From Shinella granuli (GTDB taxonomy: Bacteria; Pseudomonadota; Alphaproteobacteria; Rhizobiales; Rhizobiaceae): DNA of 64,000 nucleotides. The DNA is taken from assembly GCF_004341885.1 (NCBI RefSeq), contig NZ_SLVX01000014.1, forward strand, positions 1 to 64,000, given 5' to 3'. The notes under the pieces were generated by a model, which saw only the letters and a list, made by a program, of their open reading frames with translations, was not told the origin of the DNA and made no database searches. The position numbers and the translations under genes were made by a program. Shown here one piece after another: positions 7,888-17,425 of the stretch. Positions within the stretch are counted from its first letter, which is position 1, and every line of letters starts with the position of its first letter.

Positions 7888-8367
7888 TCAGCCGCGCCGG
7901 GCCGCCTCGATCACGGCGACGTCGATCTTCTTCATCTCCATCATCGCCTCGAAGGCGCGTTTGGCTTCATCGCCGCCGGCGGTCATCGCCTCGGTCAGCG
8001 TGCGTGGGGTGATCTGCCAGGAGATGCCCCATTTGTCCTTGCACCAGCCGCACACGCTCTCCTCGCCGCCATTGCCGACGATGGCGTTCCAGTAGCGGTC
8101 CGTCTCCTCCTGATCGTCCGTGGCGATCTGGAACGAGAAGGCTTCGCTGTGCTTGAAAACAGGTCCGCCATTGAGGCCGATGCAGGGAATGCCGGCGACG
8201 GTGAAATCGACCGTCAGCACGTCGCCGGCCTTGCCGGACGGGAAGTCGCTGGGCGCGCGGTGGACCGCGCCCACGAAGCTGTCGGGAAACGTCTCGGCGT
8301 AGAAGTTGGCCGCGGCCTCGGCATCCTTCTCGTACCAGAGGCATATGGTGTTCTTGGCGATCGTCAT
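7888..8367 (-). CDS. VOC-family (PhnB/glyoxalase-like) protein
   Basis: 159 residues of the PhnB-like branch of the vicinal-oxygen-chelate superfamily, often mislabelled 3-demethylubiquinone methyltransferase. Characteristic strings are LWYEKDAEAAANFYAETFPD at the N-terminus, GGPVFKHSEAFSFQIATDDQ in the middle and KDKWGISWQITP near the end. The fold is paired beta-alpha-beta-beta-beta units; metal-ligand positions are not certain. It is followed upstream on the same strand by an SRPBCC gene 41 bp away, a pairing common in proteobacteria. The substrate is unknown. Confidence 0.85.
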   Translation of the reverse strand: MTIAKNTICLWYEKDAEAAANFYAETFPDSFVGAVHRAPSDFPSGKAGDVLTVDFTVAGIPCIGLNGGPVFKHSEAFSFQIATDDQEETDRYWNAIVGNGGEESVCGWCKDKWGISWQITPRTLTEAMTAGGDEAKRAFEAMMEMKKIDVAVIEAARRG

Positions 8368-8408
8368 CTGCTTTTCCTTTCCTTTTCCTTCCGGTCCAAG
8401 CGCCGTGG

Positions 8409-8852
8409 CTACTGGTTGATCTCGGGCACGACGAGCTTCGTGAGCTTGTCCAGCGAGTCCTGCCAGCCGAGATAGCAGGCCTCGGCGGGGATGATGTCCG
8501 GCACGCCCTGCTGCTCGATGTTCACTTCCGTGCCGACCGAGACGGCCTTCAGCTCCAGCGTGACCTTCATCTCGCCCGGCAGGTTGGGGTCGTCGAAGCT
8601 GTCGGTGTAGACGAGGCGCTCGCCCGGGACGAGTTCCAGATAGGTGCCGCCGAAAAAGTGGCTCTCGCCTGTCGTGAAGTTCCGGAACGACATCCGGTGA
8701 CGGCCGCCGACCTGCGCATCGAGCTCATGGACGGAGCAGAGGAACCCGTAGGGCGGAAGCCAGCTTGCCACCGCGTCCGGTTCGAGGAACGCGCGATAGA
8801 GCTTGTCGGGCTTGACGGCGATGACGCGGTGCAGGCGGATCGTGCTGGGCAT
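8409..8852 (-). CDS. SRPBCC/AHSA1-domain protein
   Basis: 147 residues forming one START-like helix-grip domain of the Aha1-C-terminal type. Typical features are HRVIAVKPDKLYRAFLEPDA at the N-terminus, the WLPPYGF segment, and the terminal GWQDSLDKLTKLV helix. These bacterial proteins bind hydrophobic ligands in a cavity; the ligand is unknown. It is first in a probable two-gene operon with the downstream VOC gene. No ArsR-type regulator, often found beside this family, is present here. Confidence 0.85.
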   Translation of the reverse strand: MPSTIRLHRVIAVKPDKLYRAFLEPDAVASWLPPYGFLCSVHELDAQVGGRHRMSFRNFTTGESHFFGGTYLELVPGERLVYTDSFDDPNLPGEMKVTLELKAVSVGTEVNIEQQGVPDIIPAEACYLGWQDSLDKLTKLVVPEINQ

Positions 8853-9107
8853 GGTGTTCTCCTGTGGTTCGGTTTCATCGGTTTGTTCGATTCGCGGGCA
8901 GCCAATCGCCGCCCGATGCAGTTAAGACGAACGAAGCAGGGGGAGTCCGACATGACGTCGGAACAAGTTTGCCATCGGCGCGCGACCGGGGCCGTTTCGC
9001 TTCCCTTCCGGCAAAACAGAATCTTCCGGTTGCGCCCTTGCGTCATGCGCGCGATAGGCACATAAGCCTGCAAAATAATCATCTGCCTTTTTACGGTCAG
9101 GATCATC

Positions 9108-10253
9108 GTGGCCCCGCCTCAACACGATGCCCACAGAACGGGCAAACTGTCCAAATTTCGACTGTTCGCACCGATTCTTGCCGGCGCCACGCTCAAGGAG
9201 CGGCTGATCGGCTGCCTCGGGGCCTTGATCGGCATCTGCCTCACCGGCCTCGTCTGCGGCTTCGTCATGGGGCAGGATCCGCATCTGCCGCTGATCGTCG
9301 CGCCCATCGGCGCCTCCGCGGTCCTGCTCTTCGCCGTGCCCGCCAGCCCCCTCGCCCAGCCCTGGTCGATCGTCGGCGGCAACACGATCTCCGCCTTTGT
9401 CGGCGTCACCGTCACCACGCTGGTGAGGGATCCGGCCATCGCCATCGGCCTTGCCGTGGCGCTGGCGATCCTCGTCATGTCGCTGACCCGGTCGCTGCAT
9501 CCCCCCGGCGGGGCGGCCGCGCTCACCGCCGTCATCGGCGGGGCGGCGGTCAGCCGGGCGGGTTTCTGGTTTCCGCTCGTGCCGATCGCGATCAACTCGC
9601 TGATCCTCGTGGCGCTCGGCATGATCTTCCACCGGCTGGCCGGGCGGCAATATCCGCACCGCCAGACGATTACGCCCGTCAACACGCACAAGACCGCCGA
9701 TCCGCCGGCCGCCTTCCGCGTCGGTTTCAACACCGAGGACATCGACGCCGCCATCGCCAGCCTCAACGAGACGCTGGACATCAGCCGCGCCGACCTCGAC
9801 ACGCTGCTGCGCCAGGTCGAACAGCAGGCCCTGCTGCGCCAGCGCGGCGACCTGACCTCGGCCGACATCATGTCGCGCGACGTGGTGACGGTGGCGCGCG
9901 ATGCGACGGCCGACGAGGCCCGCAGCCTCCTGCTCGATCACGACATCCGCACGCTGCCCGTGCTCGACGCCGACCGGCGCCTTCTCGGCACCGTGGGGCT
10001 GCGGGAACTGGCCGCCATGGCGCCGAACGCCCATCTGCCCGTCTCCGAGGCGGCGACCGCCCGCCCCTCGGACCCGGCTATCGGCCTCCTGCCGCGGCTG
10101 ACGGACGGTTCCATCCATGCCGTCGTCGTCGTGGACGAGGAGCGCCGTGTGGTGGGCATCATTTCCCAGACCGATCTTCTGGCCACGCTCGCGAAAAGCC
10201 TCTCCCAGACCGGCCCGACGGGCCTGATGGGCGGCCACGGGCAGGGCATCTGA
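9108..10253 (+). CDS. HPP-family membrane protein with C-terminal CBS domain pair
   Basis: 381 residues starting at GTG 9108 after CAGGATCATC. The N-terminal 170 residues contain four to five membrane helices and the HPP motif at 131-133 (SLHPPGGAAA) that names the family. Two CBS motifs follow (about 250-305 and 318-370; ADIMSRDVVTVARDATADEA and VVGIISQTDLLATL), which usually sense adenine nucleotides. Plant HPP proteins have been reported to carry nitrite into chloroplasts; bacterial members are less defined. It lies 89 bp upstream of gdhA on the same strand, so a nitrogen link is possible but inferred. Confidence 0.85.
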   Translation: MAPPQHDAHRTGKLSKFRLFAPILAGATLKERLIGCLGALIGICLTGLVCGFVMGQDPHLPLIVAPIGASAVLLFAVPASPLAQPWSIVGGNTISAFVGVTVTTLVRDPAIAIGLAVALAILVMSLTRSLHPPGGAAALTAVIGGAAVSRAGFWFPLVPIAINSLILVALGMIFHRLAGRQYPHRQTITPVNTHKTADPPAAFRVGFNTEDIDAAIASLNETLDISRADLDTLLRQVEQQALLRQRGDLTSADIMSRDVVTVARDATADEARSLLLDHDIRTLPVLDADRRLLGTVGLRELAAMAPNAHLPVSEAATARPSDPAIGLLPRLTDGSIHAVVVVDEERRVVGIISQTDLLATLAKSLSQTGPTGLMGGHGQGI

Positions 10254-10318
10254 CCATGCCCGGACGATGTCACCCGAGCCTGCCGGCGCCAGACCGGCGG
10301 CCTTTCCAAGAGATGTGA

Positions 10319-11698
<1,380 letters not shown>

Positions 11699-11714
11699 TC
11701 GCCCTCGCCGCGCC

Positions 11715-12239
11715 TCAGGCAGCCGACGGCCCCGGACCCTGTCCGGGGCCGTTTTCATTGGCCGCCGTGAAGGCGCGCTCGGTGAGGCCGCCGGCGATGA
11801 CCCGGAAGGGTGCGCGGGCCGCTTCTGCCGGCGCTTCCGGCACGGGGCCGCCGGCTGCCGGCTGGAACAGCACCTTTTCCAGGACGATCCAGTCGCGCCG
11901 GCCTTCCGGCCGGTCGAAGGTCATCGCCTGGCCTTCGCGCAGGCCGAGCAAGGCAAGGCCGTAGAAGGTCGTGACCGGCAGGAAGGCGCTGCCCGGCGCA
12001 TAGGTGCCTGGCAGGCACAGCGTGCGGGTATCGCTGAGCCCGCTTTCGCAGCGGAACGTCACGCGCGCATCGATCATCGCGAGATCGGCGGGGATGCGCG
12101 CCCCGGCCGGCAGGCGGCCACCCGACAGCTTGCGCTTCAGCAGCGCCAGCCATTCCTGCGTCAGCGGCGGCCAGTCGCGCAGCATCTTTTCCAGAACATA
12201 TCCATCTCTTGCCGTGAGCATAGCGGGATCCCGTCCCAT
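11715..12239 (-). CDS. Rnk/GreA-C-like nucleoside diphosphate kinase regulator paralogue
   Basis: 174 residues from ATG 12239, chosen because GGAGA lies six bases upstream. Layout follows Rnk: an N-terminal helical region (ARDGYVLEKMLRDWPPLTQE) then a GreA/GreB C-terminal-like FKBP fold (about 50-140; IDARVTFRCESG, TFYGLALLGLREGQAMTF). Rnk-type proteins bind RNA polymerase in the secondary channel. Relative to its neighbour at 12400-12822 it has an extra C-terminal tail rich in Pro, Ala and Gly; part of that tail is encoded by the gdhA terminator hairpin. The function is inferred from the fold. Confidence 0.75.
   Translation of the reverse strand: MGRDPAMLTARDGYVLEKMLRDWPPLTQEWLALLKRKLSGGRLPAGARIPADLAMIDARVTFRCESGLSDTRTLCLPGTYAPGSAFLPVTTFYGLALLGLREGQAMTFDRPEGRRDWIVLEKVLFQPAAGGPVPEAPAEAARAPFRVIAGGLTERAFTAANENGPGQGPGPSAA
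11726..11755 (+). terminator. Rho-independent terminator of gdhA
   Basis: Twelve-base-pair GC-rich stem ACGGCCCCGGAC / GTCCGGGGCCGT with a CCT loop, followed by TTT. It lies 28 bp after the gdhA stop and inside the 3' coding end of the convergent Rnk-like gene. The reverse strand has no T-run after the stem, so it acts for gdhA only. Confidence 0.85.
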
Positions 12240-12399
12240 AGCCATTCTCCATCCTGCCCGCGCGCAAGCGCGGCCTGAAAACCCATGGTGGAGACGCCCC
12301 CTGGCCGCACCTGCGGCACAGGGGGTCACGATCCTGCGACGAGGCAGCCTCCGATGCGCCCGGACTGGAAGAAGGACAGGAACTTCACGGCAGATACCC

Positions 12400-12822
12400 T
12401 CAGGAGGCCTCGGCCGCGTCCGGTACCGCCGCATGCACGGCGATGACGCTGAGGCGCCGCACCTTGCCGTCGCGCGCGGCCCATTCGATCGACTGGCCGG
12501 CCGAAAGGCCGAGCAGGGCCGCGCCGACCGGCGTCAGCACGGAGATGCGCTGGCGGGAAATGTCGGCATCCTTCGGGAAGACGAGCTCGGCGGTCTGCGG
12601 CGGCTCGTCGTCGATGCGGAACTCGGCGACCGAGCCCATGCGCATGATGCCGGGCGCCATGCGGGCGTCGTCGACGACCTTGGCTCGGTCGAGCTCGACG
12701 GCGAGCTGTTCGGCGGCGTGCGGGTCGCGCTCGGCCAGCATGTCGGCAAGGTTCGACAGGCGCGCGTGTTCGGAGCGGGCAATGGTGATGGCAGGCGGAC
12801 GGATGGCCTTGGTCTTGGTCAT
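12400..12822 (-). CDS. rnk: Nucleoside diphosphate kinase regulator (Rnk type)
   Basis: 140 residues, the normal Rnk length. An N-terminal coiled region (HARLSNLADMLAERDPHAAE) is followed by a GreA-C/FKBP-like domain (GSVAEFRIDDEPPQTAELVF; TPVGAALLGLSAGQSIEW). Rnk binds RNA polymerase competitively with Gre factors and DksA in enterobacteria and affects NTP pools. A second, diverged copy lies 160 bp downstream on the same strand. The start at 12822 gives MTKTKAIRPP, as in rhizobial homologues I recall. Confidence 0.85.
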   Translation of the reverse strand: MTKTKAIRPPAITIARSEHARLSNLADMLAERDPHAAEQLAVELDRAKVVDDARMAPGIMRMGSVAEFRIDDEPPQTAELVFPKDADISRQRISVLTPVGAALLGLSAGQSIEWAARDGKVRRLSVIAVHAAVPDAAEAS

Positions 12823-13182
12823 GGAAACCTCACGGCGCAGGGTCTTCGCGGCCCGGCGGGCACGCGGAAAATCGAAGTTCAGGGGGAATGTCGCGCTTTT
12901 CCGGCGCGGTTTTCGTGCAGAAACGAAACCGCTATTGCCCCACGGCCGGGGCGCGACGCGACCAAGCCGAGGGGCTAGTGTCCTGCGAGAGGAAACAACC
13001 GTTTCAAGAACCGGGCGATGGATTGCGTCGTGGTCATGCTGCCATGATGGCTTGAGGGCGCGGGCAAAGTCAAGCCGGACCGCTGCGGCGCGGCCGAACG
13101 TCGCCCCTGCGACGGTCTGGCGATTTGACAGACGCCAGGTTGGGGCGGAGAACGCCTCATCCCCACACGCAGGAGCCATATC
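12823..13182. other. 360-bp divergent intergenic region, no gene recognised
   Basis: Separates rnk (reverse) from the carbonic anhydrase (forward). It contains an imperfect hairpin GCGGTTTTCGT / ACGAAACCGC at about 12905-12932 without a T-run. A 20-codon frame on the reverse strand near 13035-12975 has no ribosome-binding site and is not called. Promoters for both flanking genes must be here but are not identifiable by eye. Confidence 0.5.
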
Positions 13183-13818
13183 ATGATCGAGGACCTTTTC
13201 GCCCGGAACAAAACCTGGTCCGCCGAGCGCAAGGCCGAGAAGGCCGACTATTTCGACCGCCTCGCCAATCTGCAGCAGCCGGACTATCTGTGGATCGGCT
13301 GTTCCGACAGCCGCGTGCCGGCCAATGTGATCGCCGGGCTGGAGCCGGGCGAGGTCTTCGTGCACCGCAACGTCGCCAACCTCATCCATCCAGCGGACCT
13401 CAACATGCTGTCCGTGGTCGAATATGCCGTGCACCAGCTCGGGGTGAGGCACATCATCATCTGCGGGCACTATGGCTGCGGCGGCATCCGCGCCGCCGTC
13501 AGCGGCGAGCGCTTCGGCCTCATCGACCATTGGCTGCAGCCGGTCCGCGACGTGGCGGACCGGCGCTTCGCATGCCGGGAATGCACGCCCTGGAGCGATG
13601 CCGACTTCGACCGGCTCTGCGAGGCCTCGATCGCCGCGCAGGTGGAGCGGCTTGCCCGCACGCCCACCCTCCAGGCAGCCTGGCAGGCCGGCCGCGACAT
13701 TTCCATCCACGGCTGGGTCTACGGCTTGAAGGACGGGCTGCTTTCTGATCTCAAATGTACGGTGAAAGGTGGCCAGGGAGGGCAAGCCCATGCCGGTGGA
13801 GATCAAGCGCATCTATGA
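13183..13818 (+). CDS. can: Beta-class carbonic anhydrase
   Basis: 211 residues; interconverts CO2 and bicarbonate in the cytosol. Zinc ligands are C40, H96 and C99 (IGCSDSRVP and CGHYGCGG) with the Asp-Arg dyad D42/R44, placing it with active beta-CAs of the E. coli Can/CynT type. The start at 13183 follows AGGAG. The C-terminus beyond about residue 195 (KGGQGGQAHAGGDQ) is a glycine-rich tail whose coding overlaps the ribosome-binding site and start of the next gene. No cyanase or sulfate-permease gene is adjacent. Confidence 0.93.
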   Translation: MIEDLFARNKTWSAERKAEKADYFDRLANLQQPDYLWIGCSDSRVPANVIAGLEPGEVFVHRNVANLIHPADLNMLSVVEYAVHQLGVRHIIICGHYGCGGIRAAVSGERFGLIDHWLQPVRDVADRRFACRECTPWSDADFDRLCEASIAAQVERLARTPTLQAAWQAGRDISIHGWVYGLKDGLLSDLKCTVKGGQGGQAHAGGDQAHL

Positions 13819-14137
13819 CGAACCCGATCCGGCGGACGGGACACGCATCCTCGTCGACCGGCTCTGGCCGCGCGGCCTTTCCAAGGAGAAGGCCGGCTTC
13901 GACCTCTGGATGAAGGATGTGGCGCCCTCTTCCGCCCTGCGCAAATGGTTCGACCACAAGCCGGAGCGCTGGCCGGAATTCCAGGCGCGCTACCGGGAGG
14001 AGCTGCTGGGCAATCCGGCGCTGGAGGACCTCAGAGAACGCATCGCCGCCGGTACGGTCACGCTGCTCTATGGCTCGCGCAACCGGGATTTCAACCATGC
14101 GGCCGTGCTGGCCGATGTGCTGAGGAACGGGATCTAG
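13790..14137 (+). CDS. DUF488 family protein
   Basis: 115 residues. The start at 13790 (MPVEIKRIYDEP) is preferred over 13769 because AGGGAGG precedes it. The family signature is clear: ILVDRLWPRGLSKEKAGFDL near the N-terminus, WFDHKPERWPEFQARYREEL in the middle and TLLYGSRNRDFNHA near the end. DUF488 proteins are small, cytosolic and uncharacterised. It overlaps the end of the carbonic anhydrase gene by 29 bp, implying co-transcription and probably coupled translation. Confidence 0.9.
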   Translation: MPVEIKRIYDEPDPADGTRILVDRLWPRGLSKEKAGFDLWMKDVAPSSALRKWFDHKPERWPEFQARYREELLGNPALEDLRERIAAGTVTLLYGSRNRDFNHAAVLADVLRNGI

Positions 14138-14256
14138 GGCCTCCGCCCCTTCCGGCGATGACTGCAAGATTCTTGCTGGCAGGCTGCAAGAGAATTCATT
14201 TGTCACGGACCGGCAAGCCGGCCATTTTCTCCTCGTAACATGAGGAGCAGGCATCG

Positions 14257-15423
14257 ATGTCCGAGCGAACGGCGATCGAGGTTCAACCGGAAACCGTTGC
14301 CGCGGCGCATGGCGTTGCGAGCGACGCCGCCTTCGGCGCGGTGGCCCCGCCCCTCTACCTTTCCACCACCTACGAATTTGCGGATTTCGACACGCCGCGC
14401 GCCTATGACTATGGCCGCGTCGGCAATCCGACGCGCGATCTCCTGGCGGATGCCATCAGCAGGCTGGAGGGCGGGGCCGGCGCGGTAATGACGCCGAGCG
14501 GCATGGCGGCCGTCGATCTTCTTGTCGGGCGGCTTGCGGCCGGCAGCCTGGTGCTGGCGCCGCACGACTGCTACGGCGGCACGATGCGCCTGCTCAAGGC
14601 GCGCGCCGCGCTCGGCCAGCTCTCGCTGCGGCTGGTGGACCAGTCGGACCTCAATGCCTTCAAGGCGACACTCTGGGATCACCCGGCGCTGGTGCTGATC
14701 GAGACCCCGAGCAACCCGCTGATGCGCGTGGTGGACATAGCCACCCTTGCCGCGCTGGCGAAGGCCGCGGGCGCGCGCGTCGCCGTCGACAACACCTTCC
14801 TATCGCCCGCCTTGCAGAAACCGCTGTCGCTCGGCGCCGACTATGTGCTGCATTCGACGACGAAGTTCCTCAACGGCCATTCGGACGTGATTGCCGGCGC
14901 GGTGATCGCCGCCGATGCGGAGGAGGCGCGCGGCCTGAAGCACTGGGCCAACGTGACCGGCGCGACGGCCGCGCCCTTCGATTCCTGGCTGACGCTGCGC
15001 GGGCTGAGGACCCTCTTTGCCCGCATGGCGGGGCAGGAGCGCAATGCCATGGCGATCGCCGAGCGGCTTTGCGCGCATCCCGCCGTTTCCCGCGTGCACT
15101 ATCCGGGCCTTGCCGACCATCCGGACCACGCGCTCGCCGCGCGCCAGCAGCAGGGATTCGGCGCGATGATGAGCTTCGAGCTTGCCGGCGGCGTTCCGGC
15201 GGTGCGGGCCTTCGTGAAGGGGGTGCGCTGCTTCACCTTCGCCGAATCGCTCGGCGGCGTCGAAAGCCTCGTCGCCCATCCCGCCACCATGACCCATGCC
15301 GACATGGGGGCGGAAGCGCGCGGCAAGGCCGGCATCGGCGACGGACTGCTGCGGCTTTCCGTCGGGCTCGAACATGCCGACGACCTGCTCGCCGGGCTCG
15401 AAGCCGGCCTTTCGGGCTGTTGA
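14257..15423 (+). CDS. Cystathionine gamma-synthase/lyase family PLP enzyme
   Basis: 388 residues of the Cys/Met-metabolism PLP family, fold type I. The PLP lysine is K203 in STTKFLNGHSD; the pyridine-nitrogen aspartate is D178 in VAVDNTF; the substrate/phosphate loop YDYGRVGNPTRD (50-61) and the MTPSGMAAV cap are present. The architecture fits MetB (cystathionine gamma-synthase) or MetC-like beta-lyase; the two cannot be separated here. ATG at 14257 follows AGGAG. A perfect 13-bp palindrome GCAAGATTCTTGC lies upstream at 14164-14176. No SAM-II riboswitch core was found in the 119-bp leader. Confidence 0.9.
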   Translation: MSERTAIEVQPETVAAAHGVASDAAFGAVAPPLYLSTTYEFADFDTPRAYDYGRVGNPTRDLLADAISRLEGGAGAVMTPSGMAAVDLLVGRLAAGSLVLAPHDCYGGTMRLLKARAALGQLSLRLVDQSDLNAFKATLWDHPALVLIETPSNPLMRVVDIATLAALAKAAGARVAVDNTFLSPALQKPLSLGADYVLHSTTKFLNGHSDVIAGAVIAADAEEARGLKHWANVTGATAAPFDSWLTLRGLRTLFARMAGQERNAMAIAERLCAHPAVSRVHYPGLADHPDHALAARQQQGFGAMMSFELAGGVPAVRAFVKGVRCFTFAESLGGVESLVAHPATMTHADMGAEARGKAGIGDGLLRLSVGLEHADDLLAGLEAGLSGC

Positions 15424-15470
15424 AGTGTTTTCATTCGCAATCGCCCTGCACTGTCGAAAGGGAGGACATG

Positions 15471-16184
15471 ATGGAGGCCGATGACAACATTCCCGCCACC
15501 TTCGCCTCGCCGGCCTGCTTCATGCACGAGGTCGACCCCCGCTACACGGGCCTGCCCGGCCCGCTCGACCGGCAGGCCTGGACGGATGTCGACCGCTGGC
15601 GCAGAAGCGAACGCGAACGCCTGATCGCCGCGCGCCTCGCCGTGCCGGCCGAGATGCGGGCACGCCAAAGCGAGGCGATCGCCGCCGGCATCGTGGCCGA
15701 GATCGGCGACGTTAGGGGACGCATCGTCAGCGCCTACTGGCCCTTCCGCGGCGAGCCTGACCTGCGGCCGCTGCTTGCCGAAATCGCCAAGCGGGGCGGG
15801 CGCACGGCGCTGCCGGTCGTCGTCGAGAAGGGTCGGCCGCTGGAATTCCATCTCTGGCAGGCGGGCGATCCGCTTTCCCGCGGTGTCTGGAACATCCCGA
15901 TACCGGCCGAGCGCAACCGCGTCCTGCCGGATATCGTGCTTTCGCCGGTCGTCGGCTACGATGCCGCCTGCTACCGGCTCGGCTATGGCGGCGGTTTCTT
16001 CGACCGGACGCTGGCGGCCATGCCGGCCCGGCCGCGCGTCATCGGCCTCGGCTACAGCGCCGCGCGTCTTCAGACGATCTATCCGCAACTGCACGACATT
16101 CCGATGGACCTGATCGTGACGGAAACCGGCACCGTGCGCCCCGCGCCTCAGGCGGAGGTTTCCACCGTGCGCGCCTTGACATAG
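15471..16184 (+). CDS. 5-formyltetrahydrofolate cyclo-ligase family protein
   Basis: 237 residues with GGAGG five bases before the ATG at 15471. The C-terminal half carries the family signature YRLGYGGGFFDRTLAAMP and the preceding VLSPVVGYDA. The first 45 residues (CFMHEVDPRYTGLPGPLD region) are an extension not found in the roughly 190-residue canonical enzyme. Canonical members convert 5-formyl-THF to 5,10-methenyl-THF with ATP; extended rhizobial versions may have another role. It lies 47 bp after the cystathionine-synthase-type gene and its 3' end overlaps the convergent MFS gene by 37 bp. Confidence 0.82.
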   Translation: MEADDNIPATFASPACFMHEVDPRYTGLPGPLDRQAWTDVDRWRRSERERLIAARLAVPAEMRARQSEAIAAGIVAEIGDVRGRIVSAYWPFRGEPDLRPLLAEIAKRGGRTALPVVVEKGRPLEFHLWQAGDPLSRGVWNIPIPAERNRVLPDIVLSPVVGYDAACYRLGYGGGFFDRTLAAMPARPRVIGLGYSAARLQTIYPQLHDIPMDLIVTETGTVRPAPQAEVSTVRALT

Positions 16185-17425
16185 AGCGCCCGGCCGGCGA
16201 ACCAGCCGTTGACCGCCGCGCCGAGGCCAAGCAGCACGAAGAGCACGGCGCTCCAGGCGAAACTGCCGGTCCAGCCGCGGATGAGCCCGACGATCAGCGG
16301 GCCGATGGCGGCGAGCAGATAGCCGACGCATTGCGCCATGCCCGAGAGATGCGCCGCCACATGCGGATCGCGCGTGCGCAGCACGATGACGGTGAGCGCC
16401 ACCGCGATCAGCCCGCCCTGCCCGATGCCCTGCAGCACCGCCCAGATCCAGACCGTGGAAAGCGGCGCGAAGAGCAGGCCGAGAAGGGCGACGACGGCCA
16501 GGCCGCAGAGCACGACATTGATCAGCCGCTGGTCCCTGCCGCGCACGGCGATATGCGGCGCGACGAGGCAGGACGCGGCCTGCACCATGACGGAGACCGA
16601 CACGATGGCCCCGGCGGTGACGCCATCGAGACCGCGTTCGCGCAGGATCGGCACCAGCCAGCCGAAGACGCAATAGGCGAGCGCCGATTGCAGGCCCATG
16701 AAGAGCGTGACCTGCCAGGCCAGCCTGTCGCGCCACAGCCCCTCGACCCGGAAGCCGGTGCGCGCGGCCTGCTTGCGCGTCGCCAGCACCTGCGGCAGCC
16801 ACAGAAAGCCGACGACGAGCGCCGGCAGCGCCCAGACCGCAAGCGCCCCGTCAAGCGAGCCGCCGAGCATGTGCTCGATCGGCAGCGTCAGGCCGGCGGC
16901 ACTCGCCGCGCCCGCGCAGAGCGCCATCGTGTACCAGCCGGTCATCAGCGCCGCCTTGTCGGGGAAATCGCGCTTGACGAGGCCGGGCAGCAGCACGTTG
17001 CCGACCGCGATGCAGGCGCCGGCAAGCGCCGTGCCGAGGAAGAGCAGCGGAACGGAGGAAAGGCCGCGCAGCGCCGTGCCGAGCGCCAGGAGGAAGACGA
17101 CGAGGAGCAGCGTGCGCTCCGTGCCGATGCGCTGGGCAAGGCGCGGCGCCAGCGGCGAGAACAGGCCAAGGCAGACGACGGGCAGCGTCGTCAGGAGGCT
17201 GGCGCCGGTGGCCGAAAGGCCGAGCGTGTCGCGGATTTCCGGCAGCAGCGCCGAGGCACTGGAAAAGACCGGCCGCAGGTTGAAGGCGATGAGCACGAGG
17301 CTGACGCCGAGCAGGAAGCGCGCGGCGGCGGCCTTCGGCCGGTACGGCGCGGGCGCCGGCACGCTGTCGGCTTCGGCGTCGATCAGGTCGATCGCGCCGG
17401 GATCGTTCTCGGCAAGATGGGTCAT
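16148..17425 (-). CDS. MFS transporter, CynX/NimT-like
   Basis: 425 residues, about 12 membrane helices with a 35-residue cytosolic N-terminus. The early segment NLRPVFSSASALLPEIRDTL is typical of the CynX/NimT family, whose members move small anions such as cyanate or confer nitroimidazole resistance. The substrate is unknown. It is the second gene of an operon with a GntR regulator: its ATG overlaps that gene's stop by four bases (17422-17425). Control by the upstream regulator through the palindrome at 18107-18135 is likely. Confidence 0.85.
   Translation of the reverse strand: MTHLAENDPGAIDLIDAEADSVPAPAPYRPKAAAARFLLGVSLVLIAFNLRPVFSSASALLPEIRDTLGLSATGASLLTTLPVVCLGLFSPLAPRLAQRIGTERTLLLVVFLLALGTALRGLSSVPLLFLGTALAGACIAVGNVLLPGLVKRDFPDKAALMTGWYTMALCAGAASAAGLTLPIEHMLGGSLDGALAVWALPALVVGFLWLPQVLATRKQAARTGFRVEGLWRDRLAWQVTLFMGLQSALAYCVFGWLVPILRERGLDGVTAGAIVSVSVMVQAASCLVAPHIAVRGRDQRLINVVLCGLAVVALLGLLFAPLSTVWIWAVLQGIGQGGLIAVALTVIVLRTRDPHVAAHLSGMAQCVGYLLAAIGPLIVGLIRGWTGSFAWSAVLFVLLGLGAAVNGWFAGRALYVKARTVETSA

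Noticed and set aside
12975-13034. 20-codon reverse-strand peptide MTTTQSIARFLKRLFPLAGH
   Set aside because: Amphipathic-looking but no ribosome-binding site and no context supporting translation.
14138-14256. Possible SAM-II riboswitch before the cystathionine-synthase-type gene
   Set aside because: The conserved SAM-II core could not be found; only a short palindrome and a weak hairpin are present.
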